Positions 1 to 6,858 of a DNA stretch of 6,858 bases are shown piece after piece. How positions within the stretch are numbered: position 1 is the stretch's first letter; every line of letters starts with the position of its first letter. The translations under genes and the position numbers were made by a program. The DNA is from Adhaeribacter sp. (GTDB lineage Bacteria; Bacteroidota; Bacteroidia; Cytophagales; Hymenobacteraceae). Under the pieces are notes generated by a model that worked only from the letters and a program-made list of their open reading frames with translations, was not told the origin of the DNA and searched no databases. Where the stretch lies: NCBI GenBank assembly GCA_028288395.1, contig JAQBNV010000600.1, forward strand, positions 1 through 6,858, written 5' to 3'.

Positions 1-2350
1 AATCTGCTACTCTTAACCGGATGGTAATGCCGGATTTATTAATAATCATTAAATCATCCGAATCCATTACGCCGTGAATGGCTACCAGGTGGCCGGTCTT
101 TTCGGTAACATTCAGGGTTTTAACGCCTTTGCCACCCCGGTTTGTTATACGGTATTCTTCAATGGCTGACCGTTTGCCGTATCCTTTTTCCGAAACCACG
201 AGCAAATTCATCTGCTCATCGTTAACACAAACCATACCAACAACTTTATCTTCTTCGTTGGCCAGGGTTACACCGCGTACGCCAGCTGCATTTCGGCCCA
301 TCGAGCGGACTTTGTCTTCGTTAAACCGCACTGCCCGGCCCGATTTAAGTGCCAGCACAATATCGTTCGTACCGTTAGTAAGCCTTACATCCAGCAGGCA
401 ATCACCATCGTTAATGGTAATCGCATTAATGCCGTTCAGGCGCGGCCGGGAATAAGCTTCCAGCGGGGTTTTCTTGATAACACCTTTCTCGGTGCAGAAA
501 ATCAGATAATTATTCAGTACGTAATCCGGATTTTTTAAATCGTGCACGTTTATTACGGCCCGTACCTTGTCGTCTTTCGGAATTTGAATCAGGTTCTGAA
601 TGGCCCGACCTTTGGTGGTTTTGCCGCCTTCCGGAATTTCGTATACTTTTAACCAGAACACGCGGCCGAGTTCGGTAAAGAAAAGCATATAATTGTGGGT
701 GCTGGCAATAAATAGATGTTCGGTAAAATCATCCTGTTTGCCGGCGGAAGCACCGCGCGAACCAATTCCTCCGCGGCTTTGGCTGCGGTATTCGGTTAAA
801 GCGGTACGTTTGATATAACCTTCGTGCGAAATGGTAATAACCATGCTTTCGTCCGGAATCATATCTTCCATGGAAAAATCACCGGCCGACATTTCGATAG
901 TAGTCCGGCGAGCATCGCCGTAGCGCTCTCTTATTTCCAGCAGTTCGTCTTTTATAATCTGCATCCGTACCGGTTCGCTGGCTAATATTTCCTGCAGGCG
1001 ATCGATTAAATGTTTTATCTCTTCGTACTCTTTAATGATTTTATCCCGCTCCAGCCCGGTTAACCGCTGTAAACGCATTTCCAGAATAGCCCGTGCCTGG
1101 ATGTCGCTCAGACTAAAACGTTCAATCAGACCAGCCCGCGCAATTTCGGGATCACGCGAAGAGCGGATCAGATTTATTACTTCGTCGAGGTTGTCCAGGG
1201 CGATGAGTAAGCCTTCTAAAATATGGGCTCTTTTCAGCGCTTCGGCCAGTTCGTACTCCGTCCGTCGGATTACCACCTCGTGCCGGTGGTTCACGAAATG
1301 TTTGATTAAATCTTTCAGGTTCAGCGTCATCGGCCGACCACCCACCAAGGCTACATTATTTACGCCAAATGAGGATTGTAGCTGGGTATATTTATAGAGA
1401 TTATTCAGTACCACGTTGGGCATGGCGTCGCGTTTCAGATCGTACACGATGCGCAAGCCATCGCGATCCGATTCGTCGCGTAAATCCGAAATGCCTTCTA
1501 TTTTCTTTTCGTTAATTAAAGCCGCGGTTTTCTCAATCATGGCGGCTTTATTCACCATATAGGGGATTTCGCTGATTATAATTTGTTCTTTACCGGAAGG
1601 TAAAGTTTCGAAAGCAGCTTTCGCCCGCACGATAACCCGGCCGCGGCCGGTTTCAAAGGCAGAACGCACCCCTTCGTACCCGTAGATAGTACCACCGGTA
1701 GGAAAGTCTGGAGCCGTAATATGCTCCATTAGTTCGGCAATTGTTATTTCGTTATTATCGATATAGGCAATAATGCCGTTCACAACTTCTGTGAGGTTAT
1801 GAGGCGCCATGTTGGTAGCCATACCTACCGCAATACCCGAAGTGCCATTTATCAGCAGGTTCGGAATTTTGGCCGGCATTACACTTGGTTCGTTCAGGGA
1901 GTCGTCGAAGTTGGGCACAAAATCGACAGTGTTCTTTTCGAGGTCTGATAGCAATTCATCGGCGATCCGTTTTAGACGGGCCTCAGTGTAACGCATGGCA
2001 GCCGGCGAGTCGCCGTCTATCGAGCCAAAGTTACCCTGGCCGTCTACCAATGGATATCGCAAGGACCAATCCTGGGCCATCCGAACCATGGTTTCGTAAA
2101 CGGAAGAGTCACCGTGTGGGTGGTACTTACCAAGTACTTCCCCTACAATACGAGCCGATTTTTTGTGGGCCTTGTTGTAAGATACACCTAATTCCGACAT
2201 ACCGTATAGTACGCGGCGGTGAACTGGTTTCAATCCATCGCGCACATCGGGCAGGGCCCGCGATATAATAACCGACATCGAATAATCGATGTAAGCGCCA
2301 CGCATTTCGTCTTCAATATTTATAGGAATTATTTTTTCGCCTTCAGCCAT
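1..2350 (-). CDS. gyrA: DNA gyrase subunit A (C-terminal end beyond left edge)
   Basis: GyrA is the breakage-reunion subunit of DNA gyrase (A2B2), which uses ATP hydrolysis by GyrB to put negative supercoils into DNA in the cytoplasm. The start is the ATG at 2350-2348 ([16 protein letters not shown]). The frame is open without a stop for 783 codons to the left edge. Visible landmarks are the N-terminal [20 protein letters not shown] segment, the helix [10 protein letters not shown] (77-86), the catalytic Tyr121 preceded by Arg120 (AAMRYTE), the DNA-bending Ile173 ([12 protein letters not shown]), and a GyrA box QSRGGIG at 524-530 that opens the beta-pinwheel C-terminal domain. The last residues seen (TIRLRVAD) match the final pinwheel blade, so probably a few tens of residues are missing. 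The quinolone-determining positions read Ser82 and Glu86 (E. coli 83 and 87), with no classical resistance change. It lacks the roughly 35-residue insertion of the E. coli core. A lipoprotein gene lies 77 bases upstream on the same strand. No clear ribosome binding site is seen. Confidence 0.98.
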   Translation of the reverse strand, partial: MAEGEKIIPINIEDEMRGAYIDYSMSVIISRALPDVRDGLKPVHRRVLYGMSELGVSYNKAHKKSARIVGEVLGKYHPHGDSSVYETMVRMAQDWSLRYPLVDGQGNFGSIDGDSPAAMRYTEARLKRIADELLSDLEKNTVDFVPNFDDSLNEPSVMPAKIPNLLINGTSGIAVGMATNMAPHNLTEVVNGIIAYIDNNEITIAELMEHITAPDFPTGGTIYGYEGVRSAFETGRGRVIVRAKAAFETLPSGKEQIIISEIPYMVNKAAMIEKTAALINEKKIEGISDLRDESDRDGLRIVYDLKRDAMPNVVLNNLYKYTQLQSSFGVNNVALVGGRPMTLNLKDLIKHFVNHRHEVVIRRTEYELAEALKRAHILEGLLIALDNLDEVINLIRSSRDPEIARAGLIERFSLSDIQARAILEMRLQRLTGLERDKIIKEYEEIKHLIDRLQEILASEPVRMQIIKDELLEIRERYGDARRTTIEMSAGDFSMEDMIPDESMVITISHEGYIKRTALTEYRSQSRGGIGSRGASAGKQDDFTEHLFIASTHNYMLFFTELGRVFWLKVYEIPEGGKTTKGRAIQNLIQIPKDDKVRAVINVHDLKNPDYVLNNYLIFCTEKGVIKKTPLEAYSRPRLNGINAITINDGDCLLDVRLTNGTNDIVLALKSGRAVRFNEDKVRSMGRNAAGVRGVTLANEEDKVVGMVCVNDEQMNLLVVSEKGYGKRSAIEEYRITNRGGKGVKTLNVTEKTGHLVAIHGVMDSDDLMIINKSGITIRLRVAD

Positions 2351-2427
2351 ATAGGTAGCTCAAAAATTATTTTAAATGATTAACCATAAAAGCGCAAGTT
2401 ACGTATTTTTCGCGGTTTAGCCTATCT

Positions 2428-2661
2428 TTATTTCTGCTGCTTGCGGCCCTTTTTTTGCGATTTCTGATTGTCCTGAGCAGTTTTCTTTGGTAATTTTTCA
2501 CCAATTCGCGGGTTTTGCTTTTTCAAAATGGGTTGCCCGCGGTAAACTTTTTTGCCGTGTAAATGCTGTTTGCGGGTATGACAGGAGTAAATGGGGCAAG
2601 CTGGTTTACAGGCCGTAAAACTTAAAATAAGAACTAGAAATATTAGAAAATATTTATTCAT
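2428..2661 (-). CDS. Small basic predicted lipoprotein, function unknown
   Basis: This 77-residue protein is not one I can assign to a named family. It begins MNKYFLIFLVLILSFTAC: a short basic start, a hydrophobic stretch at residues 4-15 and a Cys18 in lipobox-like context (F-T-A-C, an imperfect but acceptable fit in Bacteroidota). This suggests signal peptidase II processing and a membrane-anchored mature form of 60 residues. Residues 18-28 hold three cysteines and a histidine (CKPACPIYSCH), formally including a CX4CH pattern. The middle (HLHGKKVYRGQPILKKQNPRIGEKLP) looks like a conserved core, and the tail (59-77) is almost all Lys, Gln and Arg. The mature part has about 18 Lys/Arg against 2 acidic residues. 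The start ATG at 2661-2659 is the only one giving a signal peptide. It lies on the gyrA strand, 77 bases upstream of that gene, so co-transcription is possible. That it is a real gene is inferred from the coherent signal peptide; its role is unknown. Confidence 0.75.
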   Translation of the reverse strand: MNKYFLIFLVLILSFTACKPACPIYSCHTRKQHLHGKKVYRGQPILKKQNPRIGEKLPKKTAQDNQKSQKKGRKQQK

Positions 2662-2669
2662 AAATGTTT

Positions 2670-2681
2670 TAGCTGCAGCTA
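2670..2681. repeat. 12-bp perfect palindrome TAGCTGCAGCTA
   Basis: This is a perfect self-complementary 12-mer placed 9 to 20 bases upstream of the lipoprotein start codon, next to the hairpin at 2682-2717. It could be an operator half-site pair or part of a folded leader; the sequence alone does not say which. It is richer in G+C than the DNA around it. Confidence 0.45.
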
Positions 2682-2717
2682 CTCCAGTTACAGGTAGGCA
2701 ATAACCTGCCTGCGGAG
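2682..2717 (-). repeat. Hairpin in the leader of the lipoprotein gene
   Basis: CAGGTAGG (2691-2698) and CCTGCCTG (2705-2712) form an 8-bp stem with one G-T wobble around a 6-base loop. An outer 4-bp helix, CTCC (2682-2685) with GGAG (2714-2717), continues it across an asymmetric internal loop. It lies 21 to 56 bases upstream of the lipoprotein start and, if transcribed leftward, would fold in that messenger's leader. There is no T-run after it on either strand, so it is not a standard intrinsic terminator. The role is unknown. Confidence 0.5.
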
Positions 2718-3030
2718 CCTTAATAATCTTTAATTTAAACGAATGTATAAAGGTATTATTCTAATTGCTTAAATGAATATAAAATTAATTAAATATTAGT
2801 TTTTATTTATGGCAACTAGCATTTTGTCATCAGCCTTTAAGAAATTATCACCTGGCCTGTGTTGCGCAATAAAGAATTAAACCCAAAGAAGGAATCTCTC
2901 CCATTTCTGGATAACAAATCTCCTGATACTTTTTGTAAAGAATTCATCACTTTAAATTAGATTAAAACCTTATTCAGAATAAGTAACATTGCTATATATA
3001 ATAACGTATTTTTATCATCATAGCAATATT

Positions 3031-3073
3031 AATCCTAAATATTCCTATAGAATTCCTATATTCGGAATATATA
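3031..3073. repeat. Helically phased short repeats with adjacent palindrome
   Basis: ATTCCTATA occurs at 3041-3049 and again at 3052-3060, eleven bases apart. A related AATCCTAAA (7 of 9 matches) sits at 3031-3039, ten bases before the first. The array runs into the odd palindrome TATATTC-G-GAATATA at 3057-3071. The inverse 7-mer TAGGAAT recurs at 3388-3394 and at 3779-3785, the last of these 33 bases before the susC start. Spacing near one helical turn would suit binding on one DNA face, but low-complexity AT-rich DNA can also produce such patterns. Confidence 0.35.
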
Positions 3074-3659
3074 GTTGATTGTAGTATAGCGTACATTAAA
3101 GAAGTAATCTTAATAATTGATAAAAATCCAATTAACAAATGATTTAAATTATAGGATAACCTGTATTTGTTCTTCCTAAATAAGCATTAAATATTAGCAA
3201 ATTTTTCCGCAAGAAAATTTATAACGACTTTACAGCTATAGGTTTAGTTGATGTTAATAATTATAAAATGAAAATATGTTATAGCCACAACTAATAATAT
3301 CATCCATACAATCCTGAATTAAACTAAATGCAGCTAATCAAATAATTATATAAATAGGTGAATTTAAATATATTAAATATCAATTTTTAGGAATAGAATA
3401 GTCGATAATAGGTTTATATTCTCAATCTATTATAAATGTGTTAGTACAACCTAATTTCTTTATTGTAGATAAATTATAAATTAAATCATACACCTAAGTA
3501 AATAAGTATAATTATTAAGATTGATGTTTTTACCAGGTGTATTGACAAGCTACTTTCTTAAAATAATAGGATTAAATGGTTTATTTTATTGCAATTGGTT
3601 AAATTAAATAACGCCCCTAAATCTTTAATATATGCATACAAACTAACCCAGCTAATCTT

Positions 3660-3677
3660 TATTGCGGGCCCGCAATA
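3660..3677. repeat. 18-bp perfect palindrome upstream of susC
   Basis: TATTGCGGGCCCGCAATA is a perfect palindrome centred between 3668 and 3669, with a 10-base all-G+C core (GCGGGCCCGC) in otherwise very AT-rich DNA. It lies about 140 bases before the susC start. It has no loop and no following T-run, so a dimeric-protein operator is a better reading than a terminator, but this is inference. Confidence 0.6.
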
Positions 3678-3708
3678 TCAGAACTACTCCCTTTTACCGA
3701 AAACAGGC

Positions 3709-3745
3709 ATGCCTTGGCATTAATTAAAACTAAATACCAAGGCAT
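3709..3745 (+). repeat. 9-bp inverted repeat with alternative pairings
   Basis: ATGCCTTGG (3709-3717) is exactly complementary to CCAAGGCAT (3737-3745) across a 19-base loop. The left arm can instead pair locally: ATGCC with GGCAT at 3709-3720, or as part of the self-complementary AGGCATGCCT at 3705-3714. The element GGCAT therefore appears three times (3706, 3716, 3741) and competing folds are possible. It lies within about 110 bases of the susC start and may be in its leader or an operator. Confidence 0.5.
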
Positions 3746-3751
3746 TGATTC

Positions 3752-3772
3752 GCCTAATCCCCAATATTAGGC
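3752..3772 (+). repeat. 7-bp stem-loop in the proximal susC leader
   Basis: GCCTAAT (3752-3758) and ATTAGGC (3766-3772) are exact inverted copies around the 7-base loop CCCCAAT. The structure ends 45 bases before the susC start codon and is the third inverted repeat in 113 bases. No U-run follows, so a terminator is unlikely. Confidence 0.5.
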
Positions 3773-3817
3773 AACCCTTAGGAATCATTCTTATGTAAAA
3801 TTTATAAAGTTTTGAAA

Positions 3818-6800
3818 ATGGAAATTATTTTACCCCAGAAGCTTACCAATCCCTATTCCAAGGTAATGTTAACCACTAGCCGCAGCTGGATCTCTCATTT
3901 TGTTTTTGCCCTTATCGTTTTAGTAAATGCCTCCTCTACTGCAATGGCGCAGCAAACAATTTCGGGGAGAGTAATCGGTGCCTCTGATAATGCAAGCCTT
4001 CCCGGGGTTACGGTTGTAGTAAAAGGTTCTAATGTAGGTACAACTACGGATGCCGATGGAAAATACACTATTACAATGCCCGCCGGACAAGACGTACTTA
4101 CTTATACCTTTATTGGCTATACCCCGCAAGACATTGCCGTAGGCAATCGGACCACCATAAACGTAACCTTGCGCGAAGATGCCAAAGCTTTGAATGAAGT
4201 GGTGGTGGTAGGCTATGGTACCCAACGTCGGGAAGAAGTAACTTCGGCAGTTACCTCGGTTAAAGCAGAAGAGTTCCGGCAATCAGGTGCCCGTAATGCC
4301 ATGGATTTGATTCAGGGAAAAGTGGCCGGTTTAACCGTTACCCGCAGTGGCAGCAATCCCAACTCCGGCGTAGCCCTGCAAATCAGAGGTGTTAATTCCT
4401 TGCGCGGCGATCAGGGTCCGTTGGTGGTTATTGACGGTATCCCGGGTGGTAACCTGGACTTATTGCAGCAAGACGACATAGAGTCGATTGATGTGCTGAA
4501 AGATGGTTCGGCGGCAGCTATCTACGGCACCCGGGCCAACGGCGGGGTAATATTGGTAACAACCAAGAAAGGAAAAGCTGGCCCGCCCCGCTTCGATTAT
4601 TCTACTTACTTCCGGAAAGAATACGTACGCGACCGTCCCGAATTTTTAACAACGGACGAATTCCGGCAAAAATTAGCCGAAGGTTATAACCTGGGCCAGG
4701 ATTACGGCAACTCCACCGATTTCTTTGATGAATTAATCAATCATAAAAATTTATCGCAGTATCATAATTTAGCTCTTTCGGGTGGCTCCGCCAGTACCAA
4801 CTACCGGGCCAGCGTATATTTTCAGGATTTACAAGGTATTGCCAAAGAAAATGGTCGTTCACAATATGGCGGCCGCTTAAGCATTAACCAAACCGGATTA
4901 AAAGATCGTTTAACAGCTCAAATAAATTTAGCCTCCAATTTTAACCGGGCCAACCTGCTGGGCGGCGGTGGCTGGGAAAGCTCTTTGATGCGCAATCCAA
5001 CCTTGTCGGTTTATAATCCTGATGGTACCTATTATTTCGAAGGAACCAGCACGAATGAGGTAGCCCGCCTGGAACAGGAAACCAGCCACCGGCAACAGCA
5101 AACCAGCTCCATAGATGCTAAATTTACTTTAGAACTGATAAAAGGACTTAGGGCTTCTATTTTTGGCGCTATTCAGCGCGATAGCCGGTTGGATGGAGCT
5201 TACCGGACCTTGGCTTCTGAATTTTCTTTAGAGAACGATGTACTGAAAGGTGGTGGCTACGCTTCCCGGAGCACTTATTTAAGCAACAACTATACCGTGG
5301 AGCCCACCGTGGAATACAACCGTAACATTGCCGATGTTCATCACATAAATGCAGTGGGCGGTTATAGTTATCAATATTTTGTGGAGGAAAACTTTTCGGC
5401 GAATAACTACGGCTTTGTAAATGATATTTTTGAAGAAAATAACCTGGGTTCCGGCAGTACTTTAGGCCCGCCGCGCGGAATGGGCAGCGGCAAAGGCGAT
5501 AATACCCTCATTGCTTACTTTGGCCGGGTAAATTATTCTTTCGCCGATAAATATATGTTGTCATTGATTCTGCGCCGGGAAGGTTCCTCCCGCTTCGGGG
5601 AAAATAATAAATGGGGAAATTTCCCGGCCGTATCGGTGGGCTGGAATATTGCCAACGAAGATTTTATGCAAAGTATTAATGCGATAAGCTTACTTAAATT
5701 AAGAGTGGGTTATGGCGTTACGGGTAACCAAGGCATCCCGAATTATAGCTCTTTAGTTACTTTAGGCGGCGGTGGCCTATATTTATATCCCGATAATGTC
5801 TGGCGCCAAACGTATGGTCCGGAACGCAATCCTAATCCTGACTTAAGATGGGAAAAGAAAAAAGAAATAAATATTGGTCTGGATTTTAGCTTGCTGGATA
5901 ACCGGTTTGGCGGCGCTCTTGATGTTTACCAACGCCGCGTAGAAGACCTGTTAGATGATTACACCTCTCAATTACCTCCCTTTGTACGGGAAAATATTTT
6001 TACAAACGTAGGTACCATCCGTAACCGTGGAATTGAACTTACTTTAAGTGCTACGGCTATTAAAAAGCAGGATTTCGGCTGGAGCATTGATTTTGCCGGC
6101 AGCACCGCCACCAACGTGATGGAAAGCTTCTCGAACGAAATATTTAAAGCCGACTTTAGAGAATACGGCAGCATTGGTGGTTTTGGCGCCCTGGGAAATG
6201 CCATTCGAACGTTTGAAGGCGGTAAATTAGGCAACTTCTACGGCAAAAAATTTGCCGGTTTCGATGAAAATGGCCAGTGGCTATTCTACAAACGCGATGG
6301 TTCTAAAGTACCTTTTAACCAGATTAATACTGGCAGCAACCTGGAAACAACCGACCTGGTAGTACTGGGGAATGGCATACCAAAATATTATACTTCCTTA
6401 ACGAACAACCTAAGTTACAAGAACTTCGATTTACGGATATTTCTGCGGGGGCGGTTCGGTTATGACATCCTGAATACCATGGATATTTCTTATGGCAACC
6501 AGATATCTAAAACAAATTTATTGAAGAGCGCTTTCGATAAGCACGCTCAGGTAAAAGGCACCTACCAATATTCCGATTATTACCTGGAATCGGGTAGTTT
6601 CTTAAAGCTGGATGAAGTTACTTTTAGTTATAACTTCAATTTAAGAAATGATTTTATCCGGAATCTCCGGATTTACGCCACTGGCGCCAATTTGGCCACT
6701 TTTACCAAATATACCGGCAACGATCCGGATTATGTAGGTGATACCGGTCTGGGTGCCGGTATAGATAGTCGTGGCCCTTATCCCAATACCCGCTCTTTCC

Positions 6801-6826
6801 TGCTCGGACTTAATGTTGGCTTTTAA
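3818..6826 (+). CDS. SusC/RagA family TonB-linked outer-membrane transporter
   Basis: This 1002-residue protein belongs to the SusC/RagA family: outer-membrane barrels that, capped by a SusD lipoprotein, import oligosaccharides or other nutrients using TonB-ExbBD energy. The signal peptide has a long first part and hydrophobic core (about 27-37), with cleavage expected after Ala44 (TAMA/QQ). A carboxypeptidase-regulatory-like domain follows (about 46-120, ISGRV...LPGVTVVVKG...TDADGKY). Then come the TonB-box-like EVVVVGYG (127-134), the plug (about 140-252, with VVIDGIPGG and IESIDVLKDGSAAAIYGTRANGGV) and the barrel to the C-terminal Phe1002, including the late motif NLATFTKYTGNDPDY from 958. 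Length is typical and the frame is intact. There is no N-terminal STN domain, so sigma/anti-sigma signalling through that domain is unlikely. I chose ATG 3818; TTG 3812 is possible but less likely, and ATG 3866 would give a shorter signal peptide. A probable susD begins 11 bases after the stop. The substrate cannot be read from this sequence. Confidence 0.96.
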   Translation: MEIILPQKLTNPYSKVMLTTSRSWISHFVFALIVLVNASSTAMAQQTISGRVIGASDNASLPGVTVVVKGSNVGTTTDADGKYTITMPAGQDVLTYTFIGYTPQDIAVGNRTTINVTLREDAKALNEVVVVGYGTQRREEVTSAVTSVKAEEFRQSGARNAMDLIQGKVAGLTVTRSGSNPNSGVALQIRGVNSLRGDQGPLVVIDGIPGGNLDLLQQDDIESIDVLKDGSAAAIYGTRANGGVILVTTKKGKAGPPRFDYSTYFRKEYVRDRPEFLTTDEFRQKLAEGYNLGQDYGNSTDFFDELINHKNLSQYHNLALSGGSASTNYRASVYFQDLQGIAKENGRSQYGGRLSINQTGLKDRLTAQINLASNFNRANLLGGGGWESSLMRNPTLSVYNPDGTYYFEGTSTNEVARLEQETSHRQQQTSSIDAKFTLELIKGLRASIFGAIQRDSRLDGAYRTLASEFSLENDVLKGGGYASRSTYLSNNYTVEPTVEYNRNIADVHHINAVGGYSYQYFVEENFSANNYGFVNDIFEENNLGSGSTLGPPRGMGSGKGDNTLIAYFGRVNYSFADKYMLSLILRREGSSRFGENNKWGNFPAVSVGWNIANEDFMQSINAISLLKLRVGYGVTGNQGIPNYSSLVTLGGGGLYLYPDNVWRQTYGPERNPNPDLRWEKKKEINIGLDFSLLDNRFGGALDVYQRRVEDLLDDYTSQLPPFVRENIFTNVGTIRNRGIELTLSATAIKKQDFGWSIDFAGSTATNVMESFSNEIFKADFREYGSIGGFGALGNAIRTFEGGKLGNFYGKKFAGFDENGQWLFYKRDGSKVPFNQINTGSNLETTDLVVLGNGIPKYYTSLTNNLSYKNFDLRIFLRGRFGYDILNTMDISYGNQISKTNLLKSAFDKHAQVKGTYQYSDYYLESGSFLKLDEVTFSYNFNLRNDFIRNLRIYATGANLATFTKYTGNDPDYVGDTGLGAGIDSRGPYPNTRSFLLGLNVGF

Positions 6827-6837
6827 GACTTCCTAAA

Positions 6838-6858
6838 ATGAAAATAAATAAAATATTT
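6838..6858 (+). CDS. Start of probable SusD/RagB-like lipoprotein gene (truncated by window)
   Basis: An ATG at 6838 opens a frame reading MKINKIF before the right edge. The Lys-rich then hydrophobic beginning fits the start of a lipoprotein signal peptide. The gene begins 11 bases after the susC-type stop, on the same strand, which is where the SusD-like surface lipoprotein partner lies in nearly all such operons. Only seven codons are visible, so the identification rests on position and the general character of the N-terminus, and no SusD domain can be seen. Confidence 0.7.

Larger units (their letters stand above)
2662..3817. other. AT-rich divergent intergenic region without a supported gene
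   Basis: This stretch separates the lipoprotein-gyrA pair (leftward) from the susC operon (rightward), so it should contain promoters for both. Sample lines counted by hand (2941-3060 and 3361-3420) have only 15-22% G+C. No long open frame or recognisable gene remnant is present. A slightly less AT-rich island at about 2811-2935 carries only tiny frames, such as a 23-codon one at 2809-2880 on the plus strand, which I do not regard as a gene. No exact match to the Bacteroidota -7 element TAnnTTTG was found before either gene. The inverted and direct repeats listed separately are the only structure I can point to. Confidence 0.85.

Noticed and set aside
2077..2121. Possible quinolone-resistance substitutions in the GyrA helix [10 protein letters not shown]
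   Set aside because: The key Ser82 is present and Glu86 keeps the acidic residue found in many susceptible bacteria, so no resistance change is visible.
78..2268. Several plus-strand open frames of 60 to 127 codons (78-455, 1035-1397, 1809-1991, 1885-2268)
   Set aside because: They lie opposite the intact, highly conserved gyrA frame, have low-complexity Ser/Arg-rich products and no recognisable domain. They are antisense shadows.
2361..2369. Minus-strand TAATTTTTG 11 bases upstream of the gyrA start as a -7 promoter element
   Set aside because: Its inner spacer is three bases instead of two, no TTG-type -33 element lies at the right distance, and it would leave almost no leader. It is too weak to list as a feature.
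2809..2880. A 23-codon plus-strand frame (MATSILSSAFKKLSPGLCCAIKN)
   Set aside because: It is very short, has no ribosome binding site, and overlaps other tiny open frames on the opposite strand. Nothing supports its expression.
2788..3197. The 12-mer ATTAAATATTAG at 2788-2799 and 3186-3197, and ATAGGTTTA at 3238-3246 and 3408-3416
   Set aside because: Flanks do not match, and such words recur readily by chance in DNA this rich in A and T, so they are not evidence of a mobile element or array.
3542..3569. A TTGACA at 3542-3547 with TAATAG 16 bases later, resembling a sigma-70 promoter
   Set aside because: Bacteroidota primary sigma factors use TTTG/TAnnTTTG-type elements, and the downstream box matches TATAAT at only three of six positions.
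3920..6234. Minus-strand open frames at 3920-4282 and 5968-6234
   Set aside because: Both lie opposite the intact susC-type frame and give products with no recognisable features, so they are shadows.

Overview
The window looks like a chromosomal segment from a Bacteroidota, most likely a member of Cytophagales. The evidence is a SusC/RagA-type TonB-linked outer-membrane transporter with the family TonB-box-like motif EVVVVGYG, the immediate start of a second gene where a SusD partner is expected, a GyrA of the Bacteroidota type (short core, box QSRGGIG), and gene starts without a clear Shine-Dalgarno sequence. A placement near Hymenobacteraceae (for example Adhaeribacter or Pontibacter) is a guess from overall sequence style, not something shown here.

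Layout. The left third (1-2350, minus strand) is gyrA, complete at its N-terminus and cut by the left edge after 783 codons. Upstream of it, on the same strand, lies a small very basic predicted lipoprotein gene (2428-2661). It is 77 bases from gyrA with no convincing terminator between, so the two may be co-transcribed. Next comes a gene-free divergent intergenic region of about 1.15 kb (2662-3817). It is extremely AT-rich (hand counts of sample lines give 15-22% G+C in its core, against about 37-62% in coding lines). It holds a hairpin and a palindrome in front of the lipoprotein gene, a short tandem repeat near 3031-3073, and three inverted repeats in the last 160 bases before the transporter gene.

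The right half is a SusC/RagA family transporter (3818-6826, plus strand), intact, with signal peptide, carboxypeptidase-regulatory-like domain, TonB box, plug and barrel. Eleven bases after its stop a new reading frame starts (6838, MKINKIF...) and runs off the window. By position and sequence it is probably the SusD-like lipoprotein of the pair.

The two halves are functionally unrelated: a housekeeping topoisomerase locus and the first genes of a nutrient-uptake (SusCD) operon, back to back across the AT-rich spacer. No mobile element, CRISPR array, tRNA, rRNA or defence system was seen. The parts least explained by known families are the inverted-repeat cluster ahead of susC and the Cys-rich basic lipoprotein ahead of gyrA.
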